The notes under the pieces: model-generated
What the model saw: the letters and a program-made list of their open reading frames with translations, nothing else
Told to the model about the DNA's origin: nothing
The model's database searches: none
Origin: Anaeramoeba flamelloides
Lineage: Eukaryota > Metamonada > Anaeramoebidae
DNA length: 64,000 nt
NCBI GenBank assembly: GCA_027625915.1
Contig: JANTQA010000023.1
Span: forward strand, 7,254,001-7,318,000
Reading direction: 5' to 3'
Program-made: the position numbers and the translations under genes
Part shown: one piece after another, positions 39,101 to 50,115 of the stretch
Position numbering within the stretch: the stretch's first letter is position 1
Layout: each line of letters begins with the position of its first letter

Positions 39101-40957
39101 CTTAATTTGAATTTTTTTTGTGCCTTAAATTTCTTGAAAGTTTGTGCCTTAAATTTGAAAATGACTGTAATTTAAAATACAATAAGAAAATTTATTAATT
39201 TTGTGTTCTCTTAATGCTTTTTATTCAAAATTAAAAACGATTTGAACCAATTGTTTTACTTTTTCAGATTTTTTTTGAATACAAGTAAATAGAAATTTCA
39301 AAATTTTATCAAGAAAGTCATTTCCAAAAAGAGAAAAGTCAAAACTTTGATAATTTTTGGCCCATCTGATCTATTTGTGTTGCAAAAGCTTTTTATAGAT
39401 AATTTTTAAAATGTTTTGGTGTCCACTTTTTCAAAAGTACTTTGTCACAGGTCAAAAATATTAATCACATTATTTAGATGAATGAAAAATTATTTAAAAA
39501 AAGTATTCTACAGACCAAATAATGAATGTGTGGTATTTGAAAATTTTTGGTACAAAACGAAGAAATTTTGTGTAGTTCTGAGAAGATTGGAAGAGTATTG
39601 TTTGAAATTTTTTTTAATTTTTTTTTTTTTTTTGTTGATTATTTAAGAAGTGAAAAAATTATTACTGGTCTTAATTCTCCTTCTGAAGTTATATATTTTC
39701 TTGAAAGACCAAAATCAATTATAACACAATACGATGGCGAAATACCGTTTCTCTTTTTCATATTCTTTGCAAGTCTTAAAGCAAAATTCGACTAGTATTT
39801 TTTTTGTTATGAATTTATTTTGTTTGGTTTTATTTGGTTTTGTTTTGAAAGCAGGAAGATCAAAGAATAAAGAATAATTAGAAAGAAAGATGGCTAGTTT
39901 TGGGTTATTTATTAAAAAACACTAATCTTACTGGCTTTATGTCTCGATGAAGATAGCCAACTTCATGAATATCTTCTATTGAATGGATCATCTAAATTGA
40001 TTTCAAAAAAATTTGGGTTTGTGGTTTTAAAAACAAAAAGACAAATTAAAGAAAATATTCAGAAAAGAAAAACAACTCATTTCGAAAGTAAAAAAAAAAA
40101 AAAAAAAAAAAAAAGAAAAACTGTTCAAGAAGAGCTAGATCAAAAAATCCAGGTTTTAATTTGGGAAAGTAGTATTTACCTGAACCCCGAGCTTTATTGT
40201 GGTTGCTAAAGAAAACCTTTGTTGTGGTTGTTTTTTTCTTAATGTTGAAAGATTTGGTCCCAGCAATTCCATTACTAAGTAATTGTATTCATTATTTCTT
40301 CCACAATAAACAAGGCTTGCTGAGAAATTTGATTCTTTTGAGTTTGGAAAGGGTTTAAACAAAAGGTAAATAAGGGAGGAAGGGATTTTGTAAAAAAAAA
40401 TTAAAAAAAAAATTTTTGTGGTTTTAGGAATTTAATTCTGATGATCAAAAGGAAAACTGGTTTTGTTTAGTTCCTTTAGAGGGAAGTTTTTTTTCTTTTT
40501 GCATGATTTTTTGGGCTTTTAAATTTTTAAAAAAAAAACAAAAGAAGAACCAAGATTTAAATTTTTTTTTTTTATTTTTCATTTTATGGGTTGCTGTTTC
40601 TTACCTTGTATTTTTTTAAGAACAGCAATTTCAAGCCGAAGCGCTCTTTTGTTACGATCAATTCTTTCCATTTTTACAGCAGCTTTTTGTTGGGTTTCAA
40701 GATCATACACACAATAGATCTCACCTAATTTTGAATTGAGTGTAATGATGTTTGATAGAGAGTTAGGAGGTAGTTTTATGGAACGAAAAGTTTTTTGTAA
40801 TTTAGAACATTGAGATTAAATGGATTTTTGAATGTATTGGAATTTTATTTGGTTGTTGAGAAATAAAAAAGAAAAATTGGAAAGTATTACCAAAGCCTCC
40901 TTGTCCAATTTTGTTGAGTAATTTCCATCGTCCTTTAAGAGGAATAGAAAGGGACAT
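33153..40957 (-). CDS. Tau-tubulin-kinase-like Ser/Thr kinase (CK1 group), six exons
   Basis: Six exons on the minus strand: 40957-40891, 40724-40605, 40334-40180, 39991-39932, 39791-39666 and 33566-33153. All junctions are GT-AG and in phase, giving 313 aa. Kinase motifs in order: glycine loop KIGQGGFGE, VAIK-type Lys in KAAVKMER, catalytic loop HRDIKP, metal-binding DFG in VIIDFGLSRKY, then GFRGTARYASINSH and DDLWSLFYLFIEFLEG. The order and wording follow tau-tubulin kinases closely, including the ERxDRNKRAL-type aC region and LPWQ. It is essentially a bare catalytic domain; animal TTBKs carry long tails. Introns 1-4 are 140-270 bp but intron 5 is 6099 bp, so the last exon is inferred to belong here from exact phase and homology continuity (..LRP joined to PREEVGFRGT..). 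An alternative is two separate or broken copies. Confidence 0.85.
34770..36020 (+). repeat. Dispersed repeat family R1, copy B
   Basis: The most complete-looking copy in the window, about 1.25 kb with no coding frame. It aligns inversely with 3500-4790 and its right half directly with 1-560. Landmarks: GGAAGTAGTTAC, CACGAGATATTG, TTGTCCAATAAAT, GTAATTGTATCAAAT, TTGGTAAAATGTACTT. Family unknown. Confidence 0.75.
36557..36890 (-). pseudogene. Possible ankyrin-repeat gene remnant
   Basis: On the minus strand, two frames carry ankyrin-like wording: KTIRGDTPLSHGCEI in one, and VIITMVCGYNVAIQRNTKV followed by NNRQYNPLD in another. TPLxH and a G-x-N-V pattern about 30 residues apart are typical of ankyrin repeats. 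Stops interrupt both frames and no splice pattern rescues them, so it reads as a decayed fragment inside the kinase intron. The match rests on short motifs and could be chance. Confidence 0.3.
38081..38267. mobile_element. 187-bp MITE with about 50-bp inverted ends
   Basis: The left end AGGGCTATTTAAATTAAAGA continues CTCTTTGAAGGGGGTTT. The right end is its inverse (AAACCCCCTTCAAAGAG, then TTTAGATAGCCCCT). The interior is short and the element is flanked by TTA/TAA-like bases. No copy elsewhere in the window was noticed. Confidence 0.75.
38524..38947. mobile_element. R7 terminal-inverted-repeat element
   Basis: The left terminus CCGTTTTGGAAAAAAAGTGA pairs with the right TCACTTTTTTTCCACAATGG. 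The left side then reads AAAAAAAGTTCAACACTG and CATTGGGAACCTTACTGAAA, the shared subterminal motif; the right side carries a diverged inverse. About 424 bp, non-coding. A lone terminus of the same family lies at 19826-19886. Confidence 0.7.
38971..39167. mobile_element. Mariner-like MITE (R8), copy 1
   Basis: 197 bp between TA dinucleotides, nearly palindromic throughout. It starts CAGTCAGTTTCACTTTTAAG and carries three AAGGCACAAA-type boxes in each half. TA flanks and a CAGTCAG terminus fit the Tc1/mariner group (TA target-site duplication). No transposase. The right end is the most diverged of the four copies. Confidence 0.85.
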
Positions 40958-42228
40958 CAACAAAAAATAAATTGAAAAAATAATATTTTTTTTTTTTGGG
41001 TTTTATTGATTTGTTCGAATTTTGAGTAGAAAGCAAAAGACTTTGAATAGATTGTTATTTTATAAAGTTAAGAAACACTTTTTGACTGAAGAAAGATTTA
41101 TAAATAAAGAAAGTAGTTGAGCTAGATTAGTAAAAAGTGTGTTCAAAACATTCGTTCAGAGTATTTTATTTGGAATTTTTCCATAAATCATAATTTTTAT
41201 CAATTTAAGGCTTTTTTAATTCACTAAGTAATATATACTCCGGGATCTAAAGTTTTAGCGAAACAAAATTTTGATGTGTTCATTTATTGGTTTGATTATC
41301 CTTGCATGATCTACAAATTCTCTCCAAATAATAATAAATCCTTTTTCTGACAGCTCCTAAAGAAAAGTCCGAAGAAAACATTCAGACAACACAAAAGTAA
41401 GGTAGAATTGAATTGAGTGATGAGGACTAAAAAGAAATCATTTGATAATTTTGTTTTAAATGTGGGTTGATGTATAAATCTGAATTCAGGCAAAATTTTA
41501 ATATTGGGTGTTTGTTTTTGTATTTTTCGAGAAATCCCAATTTCTTTGAGGAAAATTTTATTTCTCTTTTTAGAATTTTTCTAAGTAGTTTGACAAAACA
41601 CAAAGATCTCAACAAATTCGATTGGAAATGATCTTTATAGAGATTGTAAAAAAACTTTTCTGTGTGATAAGAATTGCACAACCAATATATTTAACTTTGA
41701 GACTTTTCGAACTTTCAATCTGACAGCCCTGAAAGATTTTAGTTTCATGAACCCATTCATATTTTTTTCAAATATCAAATACCTGACACTCAGTTTTTTA
41801 AGTCTAAATAAAGGTGAAAAAAAATTGATTTTTAAAAGATAACTTTTTGAATTTATTTGTAATTTTTTTAAAAATTATCCAAATGAAAAATATTTGTAAG
41901 CTTTCATTACCTTAAACTGTTTTTATGAATTCTGAAAATCTTCAATCGGGAAAGTTAATAAAATTATAAGTTTATCGAGGTTTTTATTGTAAAAACTTGT
42001 AAATTGAAAGTTTTTGGATTATAATCTTGATAAAGTGAAATAATTTCGAAAAAACAAAAAGTTAATTATCAAAAAGTTGAATTATATTTTGATATTCCTG
42101 ATAGGAGGCTTTACTTTGAGGTGAAATTTTGAATTTTTTATTTTTGGATTGGGCTTTATCACTTTACTCTAGTTAAAGAAAAATGATAATAACTAGTTTT
42201 GAATTTAAAATATCAATTTATTTATATA

Positions 42229-42424
42229 CAGTCAGTTCCACTTTTAAGGCACAAACTGTGAACGAAATTTAAGGCGCAGAAAAATCTCAAATTAAGGTAC
42301 AAAATTTGGAATTTTTTTTTTACAATTTATTTTACTAGAATCTAAATTTTATATTTTAATTTGAGATTTTTATTTGTCCCTTAAATTTAGTTGAAAGTTT
42401 GTGCTTTAAAAGTGGAACTGACTA
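42229..42424. mobile_element. Mariner-like MITE (R8), copy 2
   Basis: 196 bp, TA-flanked, with termini CAGTCAGTTCCACTTTTAAG and CTTTAAAAGTGGAACTGACT. Same internal AAGGCACAAA boxes; a few differences from the other copies, including the last base of the right terminus. Confidence 0.85.
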
Positions 42425-43050
42425 TAATAAATTTCTCAATTTTCTGATTACCTTGATTTCCCGAGCGTATATCCCTTGTTAATAGTGTTTTTTGGCCAAT
42501 ATAATACAGTTGAACTAGAAAAAAGAAATGGAAATTTAGGTCCCCAAAATATTAAAAAGACACTAATAAGTTCATAAGGGAAAGTGCATATTTCGACAAT
42601 ATATTCCTGATAACTAATAATATTGTTTTTTTTTTTTTCGGTCGAATTTTTTTTATATTGGGAAGAAGAATAAGAGAGAATAAAACAAATCGACTACTTA
42701 ATAATTGTTGGTCTAAAAACAAGAATTTGTATGAAAATTAAAATTATAAAAGTGAAGACACCTTTTGAAAAAAACTTGTTTTAAAACAAATTCAACCAAA
42801 AAAAAAAAAAAGAAATTGTAACCAAATGAACATACAACGATCACTAATTAGATTAAATTAAATAAACGAAAATAATAACCACTGTTGTTTTAGGTATACT
42901 TAATTAAATATAGAAATATTGATTTTTTATTATTTTTCAATTTCTACAATTATCTCTATTTAAATTTCGTATATATATATATATATATTCTTTTCGATTA
43001 TTTTTTTTACAATTTTTCAATTTTTTTTTAATGAATCAAATATAACAATT

Positions 43051-43084
<34 letters not shown>

Positions 43085-43155
43085 AGGTAATACGTGTTTT
43101 CGTTTTAAAACAGCGAAAAATTTAAAAAAACGCGTTTTTTCACTTTATATATATA

Positions 43156-43352
43156 CAGTCAGTTTCACTTTTAAGGCACAAACTTTCAACGAAATTTAAG
43201 GCACAAAAAAATCTCAAATCAAGGCACAAAATTTGGAAATTTTTTTTTTTACAATTTATTTTACTAGAATTTGAATTTTGTGCCTTAATTTGAGATTTTT
43301 TTTGTGCCTTAAATTTCGTTGAAAGTTTGTGTCTTATAAGTGAAACTGACTG
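43156..43352. mobile_element. Mariner-like MITE (R8), copy 3
   Basis: 197 bp, inserted at a TA inside a (TA)n run and so flanked by TATA on both sides. Termini CAGTCAGTTTCACTTTTAAG and TAAGTGAAACTGACTG. The surrounding DNA on both sides is rich in CGTTTT/GAAAACG words, suggesting it split a pre-existing short repeat. Confidence 0.88.
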
Positions 43353-44315
43353 TATATTTTTCGTTTAATTCGTTTTTTCGTTTTTTCTTTTTTGAAAAAG
43401 TCCTAGAATTCGTTTGAAATCATACTTTTCGTTTCTGGGATGTGAAAAAATGCAAACGAAAAAAATTGTAAGAAATGATTGTAAAAGATATAAATTGTTC
43501 TTATTATCGGATTTTCACTTGATCAATAATTTGTTTTTTCTATCTCTTGTATTGGCCAATAAATTTAGTAATTTTTATTAACTAAAAATTTCAAGGTATT
43601 TCAAGTATATGATGAACTAATTTATTCCACATTCTTAACCAATACATTTACTTTTATACTACTTAGTGATAGAAATTAATAACTTTAGTACACAATAATT
43701 GTTTTTTGAAAGGCTCTTTTAAATTAAATGTTTTGTCAGTGTTATTAATTTCATTGAGAACAACCAAATTACAATTTATTTTCTCGTTTATTACACAAGA
43801 GTAAATATAAAACTGGGATCAAAAAATTTTTTATTCCTCAACAAATTCAAAATTTTCTTAAATTTCGATTTTTGGTGTTTAGAAGTCTCTAGAACGTCTA
43901 GTTTTCGAGATATTGCCCAAAATTGATTTTTATATACAAATTTTTTTATAGTGATTTTTCACAACTATTTTGGGCAATAAATCAAAAAATATAAGAGCCC
44001 CAAAAAATGAAAAATTGAGATTGTTTCTATATTTTTTATATAGTGACTTCCATAGATTAAAATGAATTTTAAAGTTTTTTTTTTTTTTGTTGGTTTTAGT
44101 ATATATAAATAATTTAAAATCTTCTACTCCCCACACAGAAAAAAATACTTAGTTACCAGCATTTATCTGAATTTTGGTACCTTAAGAGGATTTTAATTTT
44201 TGAAAAAAAAATTTTGAAAAGATTTAAAGGTAAATTCAGGTAGAAAACATATATACTTTAATTGCTCAAATTATATATATAAAAATTTAAAAAAAAAAAA
44301 TTAATAATTTTATTG

Positions 44316-44394
44316 ATCTTTCCGAGAATTGAACTCAGGCTAAACACTTTTCAAATTTTGAGAACTCGGTGCTCTACCGCTGAGCTAATGAGTA
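44316..44394 (-). tRNA. Degenerate tRNA-like sequence (A and B boxes present)
   Basis: On the minus strand, TAGCTCAGCGGTAGAGC is a textbook D-arm/A box and CTGAGTTCAATTCTCGG forms a five-pair T arm/B box with a TTCAATT loop. The would-be anticodon stem starts CCGAG with loop TTCTCAA (CTC, Glu, if real), but no matching 3' strand is present and about nine extra bases lie before the T arm. The acceptor strands do not pair (TACTCAT versus AAAGATC). It is best read as a tRNA pseudogene or the head of a tRNA-derived SINE rather than a working tRNA. A T run follows on the same strand about 15 bases downstream. Confidence 0.45.
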
Positions 44395-46198
44395 ATTATT
44401 GGATACTTTAAAATTATAAAATTCTGAAGATAATGAAATTGAATTTTTAATCGAGTAATTTTTCTAATGTATTTTTTTTTTGAAAAAAAAAAAAACTAAA
44501 AGTTTTTTGTTACAAAAAAAATTTTTTTTTTTTTAATTGTAAAAAAATTATAAAATTTAAAATTGAATTGAAAAAAACTTATAAAAAAATTTTTTTTTGA
44601 AAAAAATCATTTTAATAGGAAACTCTAGTAAAAATTTGTTTTTAATTTTTTAGCATTTTTTTATATTTTTCTAGTGATTACACTATCAAAAATTTAAAAA
44701 AATGAATATTTAGATAAAATAAGCTGAGGTCTAATATTTTTTTTTTCAAAATATCGGTAATGTGAATTTTTTTATGATAAATTTGAAAAAAATGAAATTT
44801 TACTAGAGTTTTCCAATTATAAAAAATTATTTTTTTAAACAAGTTTTTTCAGTGAAAATAAAAATAAAAACCATTTTTTTGAGATATTTAAAAAAAATAT
44901 TTTTTTTTCAAAGTGACCAATTTTTTGTACATTAAAAAAAAAATTTGAAAAAAATTTTTTATATACATTTTTTAAAATTTTCAATTTTGAAAAAAGTCAA
45001 GAACACCCATTTTAAATACTAAATATTTTCGAAACCACTTACCCTCATAAAGTTTAAATTTGAAAACTTCATAAAAAAAAATCAAAATAAAAAATTTTTG
45101 GAAAAAATTTTTTGTCTGTCTCAAAAGTATTTTTATATTTCATTTTATCAACTAATATTCACCATAACTTATATATTTTTATAATTACCTTTGAGAAATG
45201 TGAAAAAAAAATAAAAAAAAATTTTTTTAATCTAAAAAAAAAAAATTTAAAAATTAAAATTTTTATAACTATTGTAGTTTTAAATATATTATAAATATAA
45301 TATTTGAGTCAATCAAAAATGAGAAAATCAAAAAAGTAGTAAAAAAAATTTCAAAAAAAATTTTTTTTTTAAACCTTAATTTTTTCATTTTTTTTCACCA
45401 AAATCATATTTTTGATGAAAAATTACCCTAGTAAGATGATCTTAAAAATACCAAAAAAAAATTATTTTTGTGTTAAAATGTACCTTTTTTAAAAATGAAA
45501 AATTTAAAATTTCAAAAAAAACAAATTTTTTGACAAAAAATCTAAAATTGAGAATAACTTCTAAAATAGAGGAGATACAGAGCTCTTAACTTTAAAAATC
45601 AATTTTTCAGATTATTTTGATTTTGGATAGATGAGTAATTCACCCAGAGATCCAATATTTAAAAATTCAATTTTTTTCAATTTATACTTCACTAGTATAA
45701 AAAAATAAATTCATCCAGCCTGAGATATAGAAAATTATAATCAAAATTTCAATTTTTTTAATCAAAAAAAATTTTTATCGATGATTGTAACTATTTTTTT
45801 TTTTTAATATGTAATCAGTATTCATTTTTTTAATAATCGTATACCCCTCTTTTCAAAACTCTCTAGTCAAATTAAAAAAAATAAAAAAAAAAATTTTTGA
45901 ATTTTTTCTTAATAAATATTGATTTATTTTGGAAAAGATGATGTTCGCAGTAACGTTATTTCACATTTAAACTTGATTTTTGTCAATTTTTCAACAATTT
46001 AAAATACAAAAAAAAATCAATTTTTTTCATTTTATTTTTAGAATTTTTTTTCATTCATTTTTAATACCATTTTTTTGTAATTTTGTTTTGAATTTTTCTT
46101 CAAATTTTAATTTTTTTTTGAATATTTTCGAATTGATTTATAATTAATTACAATTTTTGGGAATATTGTTTTTCGATTATTACTATTGAGATTAAAAT

Positions 46199-47250
46199 AA
46201 TAAAAACCCCATTCCAATAATTTGGAAACACCCAAAATCAAAAATAGACAAAAATAAATCAATGTATTGTATTTTTACAAACGTAATATAAAATAATATT
46301 TAAGTTGCCCAGAATTAATATTTTTATAATTAAAGTAGTAAAAAAAATACCTGACATGAAAAAAATCCCAGACAAGATTTTTTAATTGTGAATATTGAAA
46401 AAATTGACGTGTAATTTCTTTGATTTGAAATCAAACACTTTTTTTAAGAATCGAACTTTCTAAATTTTTACTCACCCCTTATTAGAATGATGATTAATTA
46501 AATTAAACTTGTTAAAAATATTATTCAATCAATCAAAAAAACAAGAATAAAAAATATCATTTTCCAAACTTCTTGTAAACCTCTATAAAACCACAATTGT
46601 TTTTCAAAAACAATTGATTTACTTATGGTATCAAACAATTACTCGAGTATTCAAGAAATAAACCTAATTTAATGAACTTTGGGTAGGTTTATTAGTATAG
46701 GTTCAGAAAAAAATTGGTTATTTATGAAATATATTGGATTTTAAATAAAATAAATTATTCTCTAATTATACACCAAATTTCCTAATATTAACAATTAAAA
46801 ATATTTACAGGGATTATTTTTAATGTATGGTATTTTTTTCCCAACTATAATGATTCTAATCCCAATAAACCAAAAAAAAAAATCTCAAAAATAAAAATAA
46901 GTGTGTACAAAATAATGAATCGAGCGGAACATAAAATGCATTGGTAAATTTGTTGAAATTTCACAAACAATAGTTGATCGATAAAATGTTAAAATACCAT
47001 CGACCAATTGTATGTTATTTTCCTATTTAACAAACTCAACAGTAACTTTCTATCAACGATTGAAAATTTTTTCAGATCTAACGAAAAAGATTACCTAACT
47101 TGCAAAAAAGGAAATGAAAACAAAACAAAAAAGACAAAAGATGAAAGAGTTTGTAAAATCAAAATTCTTTCCAAATTGAATATAAAGTGCAGTATTGTTA
47201 TTCTTTCAAATGTTTAAACTATGTCCAATTTTTTTGGAATTTAGTTCATA
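46199..47250 (+). mobile_element. R2 element, copy 3, interrupted by R3
   Basis: The left end AACCCCATTCCAATAATTTG with GGAAACACCC and the right end ATGTCCAATTTTTTTGGAAT are R2 termini. Interior words (TTGATCGATAAAATG, ACCATCGACCAATTGTATG) match copies 1 and 2. About 515 bp between them (46334-46848) is an R3 element, so the R2 part is about 535 bp, the same as its relatives. R3 therefore inserted after R2. Confidence 0.85.
46334..46848. mobile_element. R3 element, copy 2, nested in R2
   Basis: Left AGTAGTAAAAAAAATACCTG with ACATGAAAAAAATCCC; right GGTATTTTTTTCCCAACT. It shares interior words with 25788-26273 in the same order (TTAGAATGATGATT, TCAAACAATTACTCGAGTAT). It carries more substitutions in its termini than copy 1. 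Confidence 0.85.
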
Positions 47251-49077
47251 CATACATATAAATATATATAAATAAACTAAAATTCAAAATTTTCTACGCA
47301 GTTAAAACGTTCCAAACAATCACAATAATACAATTTCATTGAAATTGGAGATAATTATGATTTTTTGTAAAAATATGAAAATCATTTTTTCATCTTTTAG
47401 TTTTTTTTTTATTTAATTTTGAATTACTCAATATGTTTTACCCTAAAATGAATTATTCAAGGTCAAAAGGGCAATTATTTTTTATCTGATTACGAAATAA
47501 CCCCCTAATAATAAAAAAATCAAAAATTTATTGTTTCTATCAGTTCACCGAATAAATTTCAAAAATTCTCAATAAATTCTGTAAAAAAAATATTTTTTTT
47601 CAACTAAAAAATTTTTCTTCAGCGAAAGAATGATTTTTTTTTCAAATTGGGTAAAAATTTGAAAAAATGATTTTTTAAGTTATAAAAACCCCAAAACATT
47701 GTACTCATCTAAAGAATCTCATAGATGGGATTTTTTAAAATGAAATAAAAAAAAATTTCAAAAAAAAAATTATTTTTTTCAATTTAAAATTTTGATAATA
47801 AAGACTTATTTTGATTAAAAAAACTGTTTTGAATCAATCAAAAAAGTTATAAATTTGAAATTGTTTCAAAAAATTTAGGCAAAAAAAATTTTTCAAAAAA
47901 AAAAAAAAAATAATATTTTATAATTAATTTTTAAATACTGAAAAATAATTTTTTAAAAATAAATGTTTGTTATTAGAGCTGAGTATTAAATATTTTGATA
48001 TACAATATAGCTTTTAAAATAAAATTAAAAAAAATAAAAAAAATAAAAAATTATCTAAAAAAATTTTATGAGTGTTTTTTTTTCGTTTTTAATGTTTTTT
48101 TAACAAACATCCTTTTAATTTTTTTTTTAAAATATAAATTATTATATTACTTTGATAGTCTATTGTTTTTTTATTTCAAAAAGAACTTTTGAAAAAAAAA
48201 AAAATGAAAAAAATTTCAAACTTTTTTTCATGCTAGTGTTGTGTAGAAAGTTTATCAAGAAAAAGACCATAATAAACAATAAAAATAAACATCGGTACTT
48301 GTCAAGTTTAGAACAGTTAATAAGGGAATGTTAAGAAACCCCCTTTTACAACAGAAATTATTTCACAAGCTGAAAATCATCTTTTTTAGAGAAACCCAAA
48401 AAAAAATATTTATTTTTTGAAAAAATAAAATAAACTTGTTTGATCATAAAGTAAGAAATTCCAAAAAAAATAATTAAAACGAAAAATGCATTTTTTGAAT
48501 GAACTCCTATCTCAAAAAAATTTTATTTAATTTTTTTTCTGTTGAATTTTGTAGGTAATTATTTTATTTTTTTGTAGGAATAAAATTAAATTAATAATTA
48601 TAGGGGTTCTTGTTTAGTAAACAAGTAAAGGAAACTATCATTTGAAATTGGCGTCTGTGAAAATCATTTTTTGTTTCAATAACCCACTTAAAAAATCATT
48701 TTTTACATTTTTTTTTTCAGAAAAAAAAAACAAAAAAGATCCCATTCAAATTTTTCGATTGGGAAAAGTGTATCTTATTTTTAGCTTTGTGATAGTGGTT
48801 TTTTTTCATTATGATTCATACCACATAACGAAACCAATTCAAATCAACTCTTGAGCAAATTATACAAACCATTTGACTTTCCAAAGAAAATGTGAAACAT
48901 TAGTAACCACAACCTGGTATTTTTTTTCAATTAACAATTCTCTTCTTACAAACACATTACATTTTCACAAATAGTTTTTTTTTTCAGAAAACCTTAAATA
49001 TTTTTCAATACAAAGGCAACATTTAAAATTGGATAAAAAGATTACACTTTTGGTGGTTTACAACAACCAACTCAATA

Positions 49078-49272
49078 CAGTCAGTTCCACTTTTAAGACA
49101 CAAACTTTCAACGAAATTTAAGGCACAAAAAAAATCTCAAATTAAGGCACAAAATTCAGATTCTAGTAAAATAAATTGTAAAAAAAAAATTACAAATTTT
49201 GTGCCTTAATTTGGGAATTTTTTGTGCCTTAAATTTCGTTGAAAGTTTATGTCTTAAAAGTGGAACTGACTG
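49078..49272. mobile_element. Mariner-like MITE (R8), copy 4
   Basis: 195 bp between TA dinucleotides. Termini CAGTCAGTTCCACTTTTAAG and CTTAAAAGTGGAACTGACTG are nearly perfect inverses. It lies at the 3' edge of the open minus-strand frame 49247-49447; removal of the element would let that frame run only a few more codons. Confidence 0.9.
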
Positions 49273-49853
49273 TAAACAAGTGATGGTGGTTAAAATATAT
49301 TCTTATCTCTAATTGGGGGTTTTCTAAAAGGAATAGTTGCTGACCCAATTCACAAGCACAGGCAATAATTATATTTGATTTACCAATCAATTCAAAAAAG
49401 ACTAAATACGGTAATTTTTTATGATAGTCAAACAAAATTGTTTTCATTTAAACAACAGAGAAATACTTAAGATGAAATATTATTTAAGCAGAACTGAATA
49501 ATATTTGGGATTGTGACCAAAATTGTTAAAAAAATACTTGGGATACTGGAAATTGAAATAATTTCAGTTACTTGATGTTTTAGAATAATTAATATCGGAA
49601 TACTATTTCCACTTATAATTAAGAACTTTTTACTTTTAAACTTATTTATCTCTTTCTTTTTTCTCTCTTCCACTTTGAATATACAGTCAATATTTTTGGT
49701 ATATATGTATGTGTGAGAAATTTTATAATTGTTTTTGATTTTAGATTATTTTTATATTTCATATTTTTATAAAAATAAAAACAAATATTTATATATTGAA
49801 TTGTATTTTTTTTAAATTTAATACAATTTAAAATTGATATCAAAAAAAAAATG

Positions 49854-49858
<5 letters not shown>

Positions 49859-49911
<53 letters not shown>
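49859..49911. repeat. (AT)n microsatellite
   Basis: About 26 uninterrupted AT units, followed at once by the CpG-dense islet. Other long TA runs lie at about 14345, 43052-43081 and 56341-56372. Confidence 0.95.
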
Positions 49912-49912
<1 letters not shown>

Positions 49913-49919
49913 CTATCAG

Positions 49920-50000
49920 AGAAACGAATTTTATGCGTCGCTCACGCGTGCGCCAACGCGTTTCATGGCATCAAAAAAATCGTCATACCCGTGATATATA
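49920..50000. other. CpG-dense islet between TA repeats
   Basis: About 80 bases with ten CpG dinucleotides (CGTCGCTCACGCGTGCGCC then AACGCGT) in a window that is otherwise CpG-poor. It is bounded by (AT)n on the left and TATATA on the right. ACGCGT occurs twice and is self-complementary, so a small hairpin is possible. Origin unknown. Confidence 0.7.
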
Positions 50001-50115
50001 TATATTATTATATATATTAAATAACTGCTTTTCTGATAATATTGTATATTTAAATGGGTGTATTCTAAAGAATATAACTATGAGCATTAAATTTTAAATG
50101 TTTAGTAATTATCTT

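Larger units (their letters stand above)
33567..39665 (-). other. Intron 5 of the kinase gene (6.1 kb, repeat-filled)
   Basis: The donor GTAATA lies next to 39666 and the acceptor AATAG next to 33566 (minus strand). It contains R1 copy B (34770-36020), an ankyrin-like remnant (36557-36890), long A runs (37192-37219), a 187-bp MITE (38081-38267), an R7 element (38524-38947) and a mariner-like MITE (38971-39167). The other introns of the gene are at least twenty times shorter, so the length appears to come from accumulated insertions. Confidence 0.7.
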
